Of a stretch of 64,000 bases of DNA, positions 19,285 through 26,251 are shown in pieces (the first letter of the stretch is position 1; the number at the start of each line of letters is the position of its first letter). A model generated the notes under the pieces. That model worked only from the letters and a program-made list of their open reading frames with translations. It was not told the DNA's origin and did no database searches. Origin of the DNA: BCD1 sp965230565. GTDB taxonomy: Bacteria > Bacteroidota > Bacteroidia > Chitinophagales > Saprospiraceae. The stretch spans positions 434,001 through 498,000 of the forward strand of contig CBDDLH010000012.1 in assembly GCA_965230565.1 (NCBI GenBank). Reading direction: 5' to 3'. A program made the position numbers and the translations under genes.

Positions 19285-20310
19285 TCAATAAATATAACTC
19301 AAAATCCCTTCGAGCTCCTGTTTGGCTCTTTCCAGTTTTTTGGTGATCAGTCTGAAAGTGCGCTCCCTTTCCCGTTCACCCGCTCCGCTTATCAACAGAG
19401 AGTGCTTTTTAGAGGTGTTGATCCAGTTTTCTGTATAATCAGCAAATCTGTCATCGTCGCAGCGGATGAAGTTGGGTGGATCGATGGTTGTAAAGACGTA
19501 TTTGTAATTATCTGCTGTGACATAAATGGTGTTGGTGGAAGCCATGAGCTCATTCATGTGCACGGTCAGTGACCCTAGTGGCTTGTCGGGTTTTTCCATG
19601 TTGAATTTATAACCTACTTCCGCCATCTTTTTGAGGTGCCTGCTCAGCTTTTCAACCTCTTTAAAAATACTTTCAATGTCTTCTTTTTTTTCAAAAATGC
19701 CAGAGTGAGCATAGTATTTGATCTGATCCAGGGTGATGTCGAGGAAACGGATGTTCCAAAGCTCTGTTCCGTCGTAACTGTAGTATTCCCGGAGCATGCT
19801 TTTCATCAGGTCGTTCAAAAGTTGATCGTTGGTGAATTCCTCCAGGGAAAACCTATGGGCCCGGTTGGGAATATGCCAGGTGGTGTGGTTCCAGACAAAC
19901 AATTTGAAATAACAAAGCAAGGGAAACTGCAGGTAATAGAATATGGGAACCTCCATGGTTACATAAACCATATTGACGTTTTTACATCCACGAATAAAGT
20001 CCAGATGCAGGTAGATGTTCCTCAGGTATTCGTCATAACTCTTGGGTTGGCTGCGAATGGCGGCTACGAAAAATGGAATGGCATTATGCCTTTCGGCAAT
20101 GAACTGATCAATAGAGAAACCATAATGGCGTGAAAGTTTGATGATATCGTCTAACCCAAGATTGCTATCGCCGTTGAGTTTCTTGTAGGCACCACTTTTA
20201 CTCAGATCCAAAATGGACATCAGGTCGTTGACCAGAGGAGTTCTTTTCGGGGAAAGCTCCTGGAGGTAGGCAAAAAGCTGTTGCTGGATTTTTTTACTTT
20301 CTTTTTCCAT
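19285..20310 (-). CDS. HTH-domain protein, probable transcriptional regulator of unknown role
   Basis: 341 residues. The N-terminal part (about 20-75: LMSILDLSKSGAYKKLNGDS, then IIKLSRHYGFSID) reads as a lambda-repressor-like helix-turn-helix. The long remainder is helical with a Tyr/Phe-rich middle (PIFYYLQFPLLCYFKLFVW) and a C-terminal part that resembles no family I can name. Proteins of this layout are frequent in Saprospira-type genomes. Its target is unknown. It ends convergent with the glycosyltransferase gene across a heptamer repeat. Confidence 0.7.
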   Translation of the reverse strand: MEKESKKIQQQLFAYLQELSPKRTPLVNDLMSILDLSKSGAYKKLNGDSNLGLDDIIKLSRHYGFSIDQFIAERHNAIPFFVAAIRSQPKSYDEYLRNIYLHLDFIRGCKNVNMVYVTMEVPIFYYLQFPLLCYFKLFVWNHTTWHIPNRAHRFSLEEFTNDQLLNDLMKSMLREYYSYDGTELWNIRFLDITLDQIKYYAHSGIFEKKEDIESIFKEVEKLSRHLKKMAEVGYKFNMEKPDKPLGSLTVHMNELMASTNTIYVTADNYKYVFTTIDPPNFIRCDDDRFADYTENWINTSKKHSLLISGAGERERERTFRLITKKLERAKQELEGILSYIY

Positions 20311-20490
20311 AGGCCTTGGTTTGGGTTAGAAATACCGTTAAAAATTAAGGAATATAAATCGGTTATTAACCCTAAAATAGGTAGAAAGAATTACCTGATT
20401 AGGATTTTTCTGTGAATATGTATGGATAGGGAAAAATTTGTACTACGCTGACCCTGATCAGCCAGGTGCTAATTGGAAAATGCAGACTTT

Positions 20491-20748
20491 TGGAATTATA
20501 GACAAAGTTCTTTGACTGCCGCTTCAAATTTCTCAAAATACATCCCGGTATAGAAACACAGAGTACAGGAAGTTTTGGCCTGGAATAATGGACCAACCAG
20601 TTTGGCCATCCACCTTTATGGCTGCATGGTGAGCCTGATTACAGAAAGCGAGGGGGTATAAAAATTTTCCCATCCAGTTTGAAGTAGAAAATTTCCCCCA
20701 GGGATATATCCAGTTGGCACAACTATCCTGGAAATCGGTGTGAATTCT
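20491..20748 (-). pseudogene. Decayed tandem duplicate of the 3' end of the acetyltransferase gene
   Basis: This stretch is a diverged copy of the last about 179 bases of the adjacent intact gene (20749-20927). The first 60 bases, including the stop codon, are identical; further in, recognisable blocks such as TATAAAAATTTTCCCATCC are separated by several insertions totalling about 78 bases, which destroy the frame. It is a non-functional fragment. Confidence 0.8.
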
Positions 20749-20752
20749 GGAA

Positions 20753-21385
20753 TTATAGACAAAGTTCTTTGACTGCCGCTTCAAATTTCTCAAAATACAT
20801 CCCGGTATGCCGGCCATCCACCAGCGCATGGTGAGCCTGAACAGAAAGCGGTATAAAAATTTTCCCATCCTGTTTGAAGTATTTCCCCCAGGTAATCCTT
20901 GGTACACTATCTGGATCGGTGTAATTCATCGCATGGGTAAATCCGGTAAATGAAATCCAAGGAATAATGGATAGGAAAAGGTAGTCGTCCCTCCCGTGTT
21001 CGTCCTCCACCGTTGGATTTTCTTTAAAATGCCGAATGGCCTCAAGGGTGTTTTTGTAAAAGGATTCAAACTCATATTCGAATTCCACCGGACAAAAGCT
21101 GAATACATCTGAATTGTCTGGTGTGATGGCAAAAGATGGATGAACCAATTCGTGTTCAATAACCTCATTACCCCTTAACCGCCACCGGAATTCTTTGATG
21201 TCATTGGCTACCTTGCTGGTCAGGTAAACCATTACCGGAGTGAAGGAAAGTCCCCGATTTTTTATAAAATCAACCAGCGGTGTGATATCCACATTTCCAC
21301 AAATATTAAAATGTGGCTGACTGAAATCCTTGAAGAATTCAAAATGCTTGATTCGGTGCGGGTCGGTGAAGGTTATTTTTTTCAT
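20753..21385 (-). CDS. Chloramphenicol acetyltransferase-family protein
   Basis: The ATG at 21385 (MKKITFTDPHRIKHFEFF) gives 210 aa, the normal length of type A CAT; the longer frame to 21616 reads through a repeat and is rejected. The active-site motif QAHHALVDGRH is intact, with His186 as expected catalytic base and Asp190. PHFNICGNVDIT and LFLSIIPWISFTGFTHA match conserved CAT blocks. It would transfer acetyl from acetyl-CoA to a hydroxyl acceptor. Chromosomal CAT-like proteins of Bacteroidota often do not confer resistance, so the substrate is open. A decayed duplicate of its 3' end lies directly downstream. Confidence 0.88.
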   Translation of the reverse strand: MKKITFTDPHRIKHFEFFKDFSQPHFNICGNVDITPLVDFIKNRGLSFTPVMVYLTSKVANDIKEFRWRLRGNEVIEHELVHPSFAITPDNSDVFSFCPVEFEYEFESFYKNTLEAIRHFKENPTVEDEHGRDDYLFLSIIPWISFTGFTHAMNYTDPDSVPRITWGKYFKQDGKIFIPLSVQAHHALVDGRHTGMYFEKFEAAVKELCL

Positions 21386-21459
21386 GGGTGAGGACAGAAG
21401 ATTTTTAAAATTATTTCTGGTCAAAATTATAGTATTTTTGAGGAATAAAAAAAGGAAAA

Positions 21460-22039
21460 TGGAAGGGTGGAAAATGGGGGAAAAATGAATTGCTAAAGGT
21501 TGTCCCTGTTTATTTTGAATATTGGTTCCATTGTTCGTATTTAGGTTGTTCAAGTTTCGAGTTTTCATAACCATAGCGCGGTTCTTGAAGTTCAAAAGAA
21601 TCGTTCCATTCATCATTATGCTTTTGCCTTAGGCTAGTCATAAGATTTCTTAATCCATTTTCAATTTTAAAGGCCTTTTTATCTGAAGAATCAAACTCGG
21701 ATGTTGTTAATAATTTTGACTCATAATAAACATGATTGCCAGAAGTGAATTCTGAAAGTGAGGCAATGGCAATATCCAGAAACCTCAAGTATTCTCTTTT
21801 GCTTTTTCGGCAATATCCTTCCGCAATATTCCTGTGCACAGAGTCAATTGCAGCAATTTGATTTTCTGCCACTCTTTTTAGTTCTACGGGAAATTTTCGA
21901 AATATTGGAAAAGCTAGTTTGAATAAGTCTTTAGCCTCTTGCCAGACCCAAAGGTTCATATACCCTCGAACCATATTTTTTCTATGATCCATAAAATTTC
22001 ATTGTTTTTTGAGTTGATTTACCATTTTCCACCCTTCCA
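21460..22039. repeat. 18-bp inverted repeats flanking the four-helix-bundle gene
   Basis: TGGAAGGGTGGAAAATGG at 21460-21477 is exactly inverted at 22022-22039. The two arms enclose the 160-codon gene at 21510-21992. The right arm runs on into an 8-mer tandem repeat (CCACCCTT/CCATCTTT, 22029-22060). Confidence 0.85.
21510..21992 (-). CDS. Four-helix-bundle protein of the 23S rRNA intervening-sequence (IVS) family
   Basis: 160 residues. The pattern LWVWQEAKDLFKLAFPIFRK, then IAAIDSVHRNIAEGYCRKSK, then EYLRFLDIAIASLSE is the signature of the small four-helix-bundle proteins first seen inside 23S rRNA IVS elements of Leptospira and related to Avd of diversity-generating retroelements. Orphan copies are abundant in Bacteroidota; they form pentameric barrels and may bind nucleic acid, but their function is unknown. 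The start could also be the ATG at 21971 (MVRGYMNLW) or 21959 (MNLWVWQE). No reverse transcriptase lies nearby. The gene is bracketed by 18-bp inverted repeats. Confidence 0.85.
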   Translation of the reverse strand: MDHRKNMVRGYMNLWVWQEAKDLFKLAFPIFRKFPVELKRVAENQIAAIDSVHRNIAEGYCRKSKREYLRFLDIAIASLSEFTSGNHVYYESKLLTTSEFDSSDKKAFKIENGLRNLMTSLRQKHNDEWNDSFELQEPRYGYENSKLEQPKYEQWNQYSK

Positions 22040-22128
22040 CCCTTCCATCTTTCCATCTTTTCTTCACGGAATAACTTATTCCCTCCGTTCTCCCTTCTCC
22101 TCTTGTCCAAACCGCATATCTTTCACCA

Positions 22129-23814
22129 TCAGCTGCAACCTGCTCTGCCCCTGCCATATATTTTCCCGCAAATTATAACAAATATCAAAAGGAGCTCTGG
22201 CGTATACACCTTTTCGGCATATTCGCTCATGAAAAAAGCAATGCCTTTTAATGGGGGCGTGTCGTTCTGTTTTAAGGAAAGGCTGATGTGTTCCTGTTTG
22301 AGTGTTTCGGAGTAACCGGTGTCTCTTACATTTCGAGTCTGGAATACTGGGTTTCGATTGCCAGGGCCGAAAGGAGCAAATTTGGCCAGGATGCGTCGAA
22401 ATTTTGGGGTGATATCTTCAAAGTTCAATGCTGCATTGATATCGATTTGCGGGGATTGCAAATTTTCCGGTAGAGAGACTTTTACTACTCCTTCAAATCT
22501 ATCGCAAAATGCCGGAACGTTTTCGGGGAGCAAAGTGAGGCCTGCAGCGTATTTATGGCCGCCAAAGTTTATTAACAGGTCTTCGCAAGAGGTTATCGCT
22601 TCCAGGATGTCGAACCCTCTTACTGAACGGGCCGAACCAACCACTTTGTCGTCGGACTTCGTGAAAATGATGGTTGGTTTGTAAAATTTGTCCACCATTC
22701 GGGAGGCTACAATACCGATTACGCCTTTATGCCAATGTTCCTGGAAAAGGCAAACGCTCATCTTTTGAGTCCAATTTTCCTGAGTAGTAAATAATTCAAT
22801 CGCTTCATCAGTGATTCTTTGTTCAAAGCTGCGTCGCAGGTCGTTTCTGTAGTTAAGTGCTTTGGTTATTTCTGATGCTTTTTCCGGAGAGTTCGTGATC
22901 ATGAGGTTTACGGCAGCACCTGCATCGGCCATTCGACCAGCGGCATTGATGGTTGGTGCCAGTCCGAAAACGACATCACTGATGTTTAAGGGGCGTTCCT
23001 TTTTGGAGTTGTTGATCAGGGCAATGAGTCCTGGTCGTTCGGTTTCGTTCAGTTGTAGCAGTCCATGATGAGCCAGAATACGATTTTCTCCGGTGACCGG
23101 AACGATATCTGCAGCGATACTGATAACGAGCAGATCCAGCAGGTCTTTCCAGTGTTCTTCAGGCAGGTTATGTTGTTGACAATATGCCTGGATGAGTTTG
23201 AAGGCTACCCCGCATCCGCTAAGTCCTTTAAATGGATAATGGCAGTCAGATCGTTTGGGGTCAAGGACGGCGTAGGCTTCGGGTAAGGTTGTGCCGGGTG
23301 TATGGTGGTCGCAAATGATAAGGTCGATACCGTAGTGTTTTGCAGCCTTGGCTTGTTTTTGAGCTTTGATGCCACAATCCATGGCGATGATCAGGTCTGT
23401 TTGGTTTTGATGGGCGTAGTCAATGCTTTCGAAAGATATGCCGTAGCCTTCTTTGTATCTGTCGGGAATATAGAAGTCTGTTTGGATATCAAGTTTTTTC
23501 AGAAAGGTATGCATAAGGGCAACAGATGTAGTTCCGTCGACATCATAATCACCATAGAGCAAAATTTTTTGATTTCGTTCAATGGCGAGGTGCAGTCTGT
23601 CAACAGCTTTGTTCATATCTGTCATCAGGAAAGGATCATGGAGATGCTTTAAATTGGGATAAAAGAAGCTTTTAGCATCTTTTATGGTTCTGATGCCTTG
23701 TTGTATCAATAAGCGGCAAAAGACCGGGTGAATGGGTAACTGCTTTTGCAGGTTTTGAATGTCCTGTTCATCAGTTTTCAGGGGGTTCCATACTTTGGGG
23801 GTCATTGTTTTCAT
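22129..23814 (-). CDS. recJ: Single-stranded-DNA-specific exonuclease RecJ, frame broken near 3' end
   Basis: Read as one frame this is 561 aa. DHH-family motifs are present: LLYGDYDVDGTTSVA (Asp89-Gly94) and IICDHHTPG (169-171), then the DHHA1 region (WHKGVIGIVASRM, FGGHKYAAGL) and the start of the OB domain (PFGPGNRNPVF). RecJ degrades ssDNA 5' to 3' in recombination and mismatch repair. The last 22 residues do not look like RecJ, whereas the -1 frame gives ARAPFDICYNLRENIWQG and SRLQLMVKDMRFG, ending at a stop at 22076-22078. One extra A restored in the run at 22211-22214 would join them. The complete gene is thus probably 22076-23814; a sequencing or assembly indel is likely. Confidence 0.92.
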   Translation of the reverse strand: MKTMTPKVWNPLKTDEQDIQNLQKQLPIHPVFCRLLIQQGIRTIKDAKSFFYPNLKHLHDPFLMTDMNKAVDRLHLAIERNQKILLYGDYDVDGTTSVALMHTFLKKLDIQTDFYIPDRYKEGYGISFESIDYAHQNQTDLIIAMDCGIKAQKQAKAAKHYGIDLIICDHHTPGTTLPEAYAVLDPKRSDCHYPFKGLSGCGVAFKLIQAYCQQHNLPEEHWKDLLDLLVISIAADIVPVTGENRILAHHGLLQLNETERPGLIALINNSKKERPLNISDVVFGLAPTINAAGRMADAGAAVNLMITNSPEKASEITKALNYRNDLRRSFEQRITDEAIELFTTQENWTQKMSVCLFQEHWHKGVIGIVASRMVDKFYKPTIIFTKSDDKVVGSARSVRGFDILEAITSCEDLLINFGGHKYAAGLTLLPENVPAFCDRFEGVVKVSLPENLQSPQIDINAALNFEDITPKFRRILAKFAPFGPGNRNPVFQTRNVRDTGYSETLKQEHISLSLKQNDTPPLKGIAFFMSEYAEKVYTPELLLIFVIICGKIYGRGRAGCS

Positions 23815-23931
23815 TTTTTGATTAAAAAATAAGTTTTTCAGGCTTTAAAAGCCGGGGTAGTTATAATAACCGGATGAGTGTGCAATTAGTTCTGGCTTGC
23901 CTAAGTAAGTGATGTGAAAGCTATCGAAATA

Positions 23932-23963
23932 TTTGACTTTTTTATACAAAATTGATAAATTTG
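23932..23963 (+). promoter_or_regulatory. Bacteroidota-type promoter of the GNAT/HigA-like pair
   Basis: TTTG at 23932-23935 and TAAATTTG at 23956-23963 are separated by 20 bases, a close match to the Bacteroidota primary sigma consensus. The GTG start lies 20 bases downstream of the -7 box. Confidence 0.75.
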
Positions 23964-23982
23964 CCTAAAGAATTATCAATAA

Positions 23983-24489
23983 GTGGAAATATTTTTAGAA
24001 AAGGTTGCAACCGGTGAGTTAGTTGAAGGTCAGATTTTGGATAGTTTTTCCAAGGAGATGCCTTTCAGGAGGGAGGGTTGGCAATTTACCTGGAAGAAGC
24101 TCGCAAAAGTGGAAGGGGCTAAATTTTATAAAATTGTCCTGAGGGAGACACCTGATATACTTGAAGGTCTGCTGATGCTTACAGTGATTAACGAGGAAAT
24201 GTTGTATTTGAATAATTTGGAAGTTGCTCCCCATAATTATGGAAGAGATGGGAAGTATGAACACGTTGCCGGTTGTTTAATAGCATTCGCTTGCAAAAAA
24301 AGTTTTGAATTGGGGGGAGGTAGCTATTTGGGCTTTTTATCGTTTGATAGTAAGACGGAATTGATTGAGTTTTATCAAAAAAAGTATGGAGCAACCTGGG
24401 CAATGGGCCAAAAAATGTTTATTGACCCATTCCAGGGACGGAAGTTGATGGAACTATATTTAAACATTGAAACAGGGTTAAAAAAATAA
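23983..24489 (+). CDS. GNAT-like acetyltransferase-fold protein, possible toxin
   Basis: 168 residues from a GTG start at 23983, placed by the promoter just upstream. The central part (VLRETPDILEGLLMLTVINE, then MLYLNNLEVAPHNYGRD, then VAGCLIAFACKKSFELGGG, then ELIEFYQKKYGATWAMGQKM) has the strand-helix order and the C-terminal bulge of GNAT N-acetyltransferases, although the classic Q/RxxGxG/A acetyl-CoA loop is weak (DGKYEHVAG). Only 3 bases separate it from an HTH gene of HigA type, an arrangement typical of type II toxin-antitoxin pairs in which GNAT toxins acetylate aminoacyl-tRNA. Toxicity is inferred, not shown. Base composition is AT-rich. Confidence 0.6.
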   Translation: MEIFLEKVATGELVEGQILDSFSKEMPFRREGWQFTWKKLAKVEGAKFYKIVLRETPDILEGLLMLTVINEEMLYLNNLEVAPHNYGRDGKYEHVAGCLIAFACKKSFELGGGSYLGFLSFDSKTELIEFYQKKYGATWAMGQKMFIDPFQGRKLMELYLNIETGLKK

Positions 24490-24492
24490 GAT

Positions 24493-24987
24493 ATGGGTAA
24501 GCAAAAAATAAAAAATGAGGGAGGTGTTATTGGAACGGGCGTTGGTCTGGTAAACCAGAATAGTAAAGAGTTTAAGGCTTTGCGCCAATTAATTGAAGCC
24601 AAGTCCAAAGAACAGGTTGGCCAGGAATTTGTTGTTAATCAATTGCTTTCCCTAAGGTTTCAAATGGAAACTTATATAGCGAAGGAACATCCAGAAGAAT
24701 TGATCCAGGCAGGGGAATTTTTGGAAGGATTTGTAAAGGCACTAAAAATCAGGAAAAAGGACTTTGCAGAATATATAGGTTATAAGGAGAGTAATTTGAG
24801 TGCAATATTGAAGGGAAGAAGAAAGATTAACTCAGATTTGGCTTTAAAATTTGGGGAGATATTTAGTGTGAACCCGGAAGTGTGGCTAAATATTCAAAAT
24901 AAGAATGAATTGCTTGAAATGATCGAAAAGGATAAAAATAAATACGAGCAGTATAAATTGGAAGACTTGCTGAAGCAGGAAAATTGA
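24493..24987 (+). CDS. HigA-like HTH protein, possible antitoxin
   Basis: 164 residues. Residues about 80-145 (FVKALKIRKKDFAEYIGYKE, then SNLSAILKGRRKINSDLALK, then FGEIFSVNPEVWLNIQNKNE) form an XRE/HigA-family helix-turn-helix with the typical NPEVWLN tail. The N-terminal 70 residues are an additional helical region not found in short HigA antitoxins; it may contact the partner. It is co-transcribed with the GNAT-like gene directly upstream and would be expected to bind the promoter at 23932-23963. Terminated by a hairpin 12 bases downstream. Confidence 0.75.
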   Translation: MGKQKIKNEGGVIGTGVGLVNQNSKEFKALRQLIEAKSKEQVGQEFVVNQLLSLRFQMETYIAKEHPEELIQAGEFLEGFVKALKIRKKDFAEYIGYKESNLSAILKGRRKINSDLALKFGEIFSVNPEVWLNIQNKNELLEMIEKDKNKYEQYKLEDLLKQEN

Positions 24988-24998
24988 GGAATGATAAA

Positions 24999-25029
24999 AA
25001 AATGGCGACCTCAAGAGGTACGCCATTTT
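24999..25029 (+). terminator. Hairpin terminator after the GNAT/HigA-like pair
   Basis: A long stem (24999-25012 with 25015-25029, one bulge) begins 12 bases after the stop codon. The U-tract is short, so termination may be partial. Confidence 0.65.
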
Positions 25030-25637
25030 AGTAAAACACGCATAGCGTGCAGCTTCTGGGAGGATCTTTTGAAATTATTAAGGGGAGGGTTTTTAGGTGT
25101 TTATCTTCTGCTCTTCGTACTATGGCAGGGGTTCTCTTAAAAAACAAAACAGAACAAGGGAACTTACACTGGATCGAAAGGGGACGAAAAAAAAGGGGGG
25201 ATCGTGCATAAGATTTTCTGACCTTAACTGCCTGCACTTTTTATGTGCCGGCAGTAGCTCCCTTGCCGTTCTGTTTCAATTTGAGAAACTAAAATAATTC
25301 TTGTAAAACCTCAATGCGTTCACAACCAGGGGTAGGTAGTGGATCTTTATTCAGGTTGTTTCGCGCTCACATCAAACCGAAAGGGGGTCGGAAAAGCTTG
25401 ATGTTTTTTGAGATTACATAAAATCTTTTAGTATGTTTAAAAACGCTTATGCAAATATATTACCCATTACGTCGTAAAGTTGTAACACTTAAGCGTGTTT
25501 TGATCAGGGTTAATATTAGTTTTTTGTATAGCGATGAAAGCCTAAATCACTGTTTTACAATGTTTTAGGTTGTGTAAATTGTTTGTAAAGGGATCAACAC
25601 GTTGATTGTCACAAGAATAAATCGTATTTTTGCGACA
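25030..25637. other. Long intergenic region with two structured segments, no gene
   Basis: No coding frame is supportable. An imperfect long inverted repeat joins about 25145-25160 (AAACAGAACAAGGGA) to about 25256-25276, enclosing further small stems; in the minus direction it runs into a T-rich tract. A second hairpin (CATCAA at 25370 with TTGATG at 25398) is followed by six T at 25404-25409 and looks like a plus-strand terminator. Each could mark an untranslated RNA, but I could not assign a clear promoter or family to either. Confidence 0.4.
25602..25632 (+). promoter_or_regulatory. Promoter of the candidate small RNA
   Basis: TTG at 25602-25604 and TATTTTTG at 25625-25632 are 20 bases apart and fit the Bacteroidota consensus. 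Transcription should begin near 25639. Confidence 0.7.
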
Positions 25638-25638
25638 G

Positions 25639-25755
25639 GAAATTAAACGTACACTCAAATCTTTATTCGTTCGTAAGGGGAACGTATCTAAACTCCACGG
25701 TGCATATTCATACCCGCGTGGCGACCAGTCTGGGTATTAGACTGCTCGTTTTTTA
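25639..25755 (+). ncRNA. Candidate small RNA of about 117 nt
   Basis: A good promoter (25602-25632) is followed by about 117 bases without a coding frame. Predicted stems are CGTTC/GAACG (25668-25684), CCACG/CGTGG (25695-25721), and CAGTCT/AGACTG inside outer CGA/TCG pairs (25722-25749), the last followed by TTTTTT at 25749-25754 as an intrinsic terminator. A 9-10 base pairing between 25651-25660 and 25762-25771 could instead close the whole structure. I do not recognise the family; a 6S-like or a trans-acting sRNA are possibilities. It is about 480 bases upstream of the 506-aa protein gene, on the same strand. Confidence 0.55.
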
Positions 25756-25877
25756 ATTAGCATTTGAGTGCAACAAAATATATGACCTTTTTGACATATT
25801 GTCGAAAAGGGTGCTCTCGGTAATTGGGCTATTTTAGCCTATAATCAATTGTCGAGTTTTCTGACATTGAAGTTTTT

Positions 25878-25930
25878 ATTTTCAATTAATTATTAAGTAG
25901 TGTATTCTACTCAGCATATTAATTGAAAAT
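25878..25930. repeat. Palindrome at the 3' end of the 38-codon ORF
   Basis: ATTTTCAATTAAT (25878-25890) is exactly inverted at 25918-25930, with an inner AGTAG/CTACT stem. It abuts the stop codon of the small minus-strand ORF. There is no T-tract after it in either direction, so it is not a standard terminator. Confidence 0.75.
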
Positions 25931-26046
25931 TAAAAAATAATGTCTCCGCTATGAATCTCTTGATATTGATCAATTATCTCTGGTGTAGCTTCTTTTGCTG
26001 AAGCAATAATTCCCATCATAATTAACCATTCAATTAACGCTGCCAT
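25930..26046 (-). CDS. 38-aa small ORF between two palindromes, hypothetical
   Basis: ATG at 26044-26046, stop at 25930-25932. The product starts MAALIEWLIMMGIIASAKEA and ends HSGDIIF: a hydrophobic, amphipathic N-terminal half and a polar acidic C-terminal half. A plausible minus-strand promoter precedes it (TAACTTTG at 26087-26094 and TTTG at 26112-26115, both on the minus strand, 17 bases apart). Its ends coincide with two palindromes, and it is divergent from a helical-repeat protein gene 190 bases away. It could be a signalling or membrane-active peptide; this is speculation, and chance cannot be excluded for so short a frame. Confidence 0.45.
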   Translation of the reverse strand: MAALIEWLIMMGIIASAKEATPEIIDQYQEIHSGDIIF

Positions 26047-26100
26047 AACTTTGATTTTAATTTAATTATTAATTTTAATTGATAATCAAAGTTATGGCAG
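26040..26100. repeat. 17-bp inverted repeat carrying duplicated -7 boxes and ATG codons
   Basis: CTGCCATAACTTTGATT at 26040-26056 is exactly inverted at 26084-26100 around a 27-base A/T-only-type spacer. Each arm contains TAACTTTG (a -7 box in one orientation) and ATGGCAG, so the element presents mirrored promoter and start-codon sequences. It overlaps the start of the 38-codon ORF. Confidence 0.8.
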
Positions 26101-26200
26101 ACTTCCGGCAACAAAGTGAACAATTTCCCCCCAAATAATCAGGTATCTTTTATCGGTTTTTTTCATGGTGTTTTTCTTTTTTTATTGTTAATCAATGACT

Positions 26201-26251
26201 TATATTTGTAAATCTTTACAAAAAAGCATTTTTGCATGAAAGATTTACAAA
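26201..26251 (+). promoter_or_regulatory. -7 box and operator-like inverted repeat at the start of the 506-aa gene
   Basis: TATATTTG (26201-26208) fits the -7 consensus. TTTGTAAATCTT (26205-26216) overlaps it and is exactly inverted at 26240-26251, just past the ATG at 26236. The start codon would thus sit in the loop of a 12-bp hairpin; the left arm is also part of a near-palindrome TTGTAAATCTTTACAA (26206-26221). This suggests repressor binding or translational control. Confidence 0.65.

Noticed and set aside
21386..21616. N-terminal extension of the CAT-family protein
   Set aside because: It translates the flanking purine repeat; normal CAT length is obtained from the ATG at 21385.
21510..21992. 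Avd protein of a diversity-generating retroelement
   Set aside because: No reverse transcriptase or template/variable repeat lies nearby; an orphan IVS-type four-helix protein fits better.
25878..26100. Insertion sequence or MITE around the 38-codon ORF
   Set aside because: The two palindromes differ in sequence, so they are not terminal inverted repeats of one element, and I see no target-site duplication.
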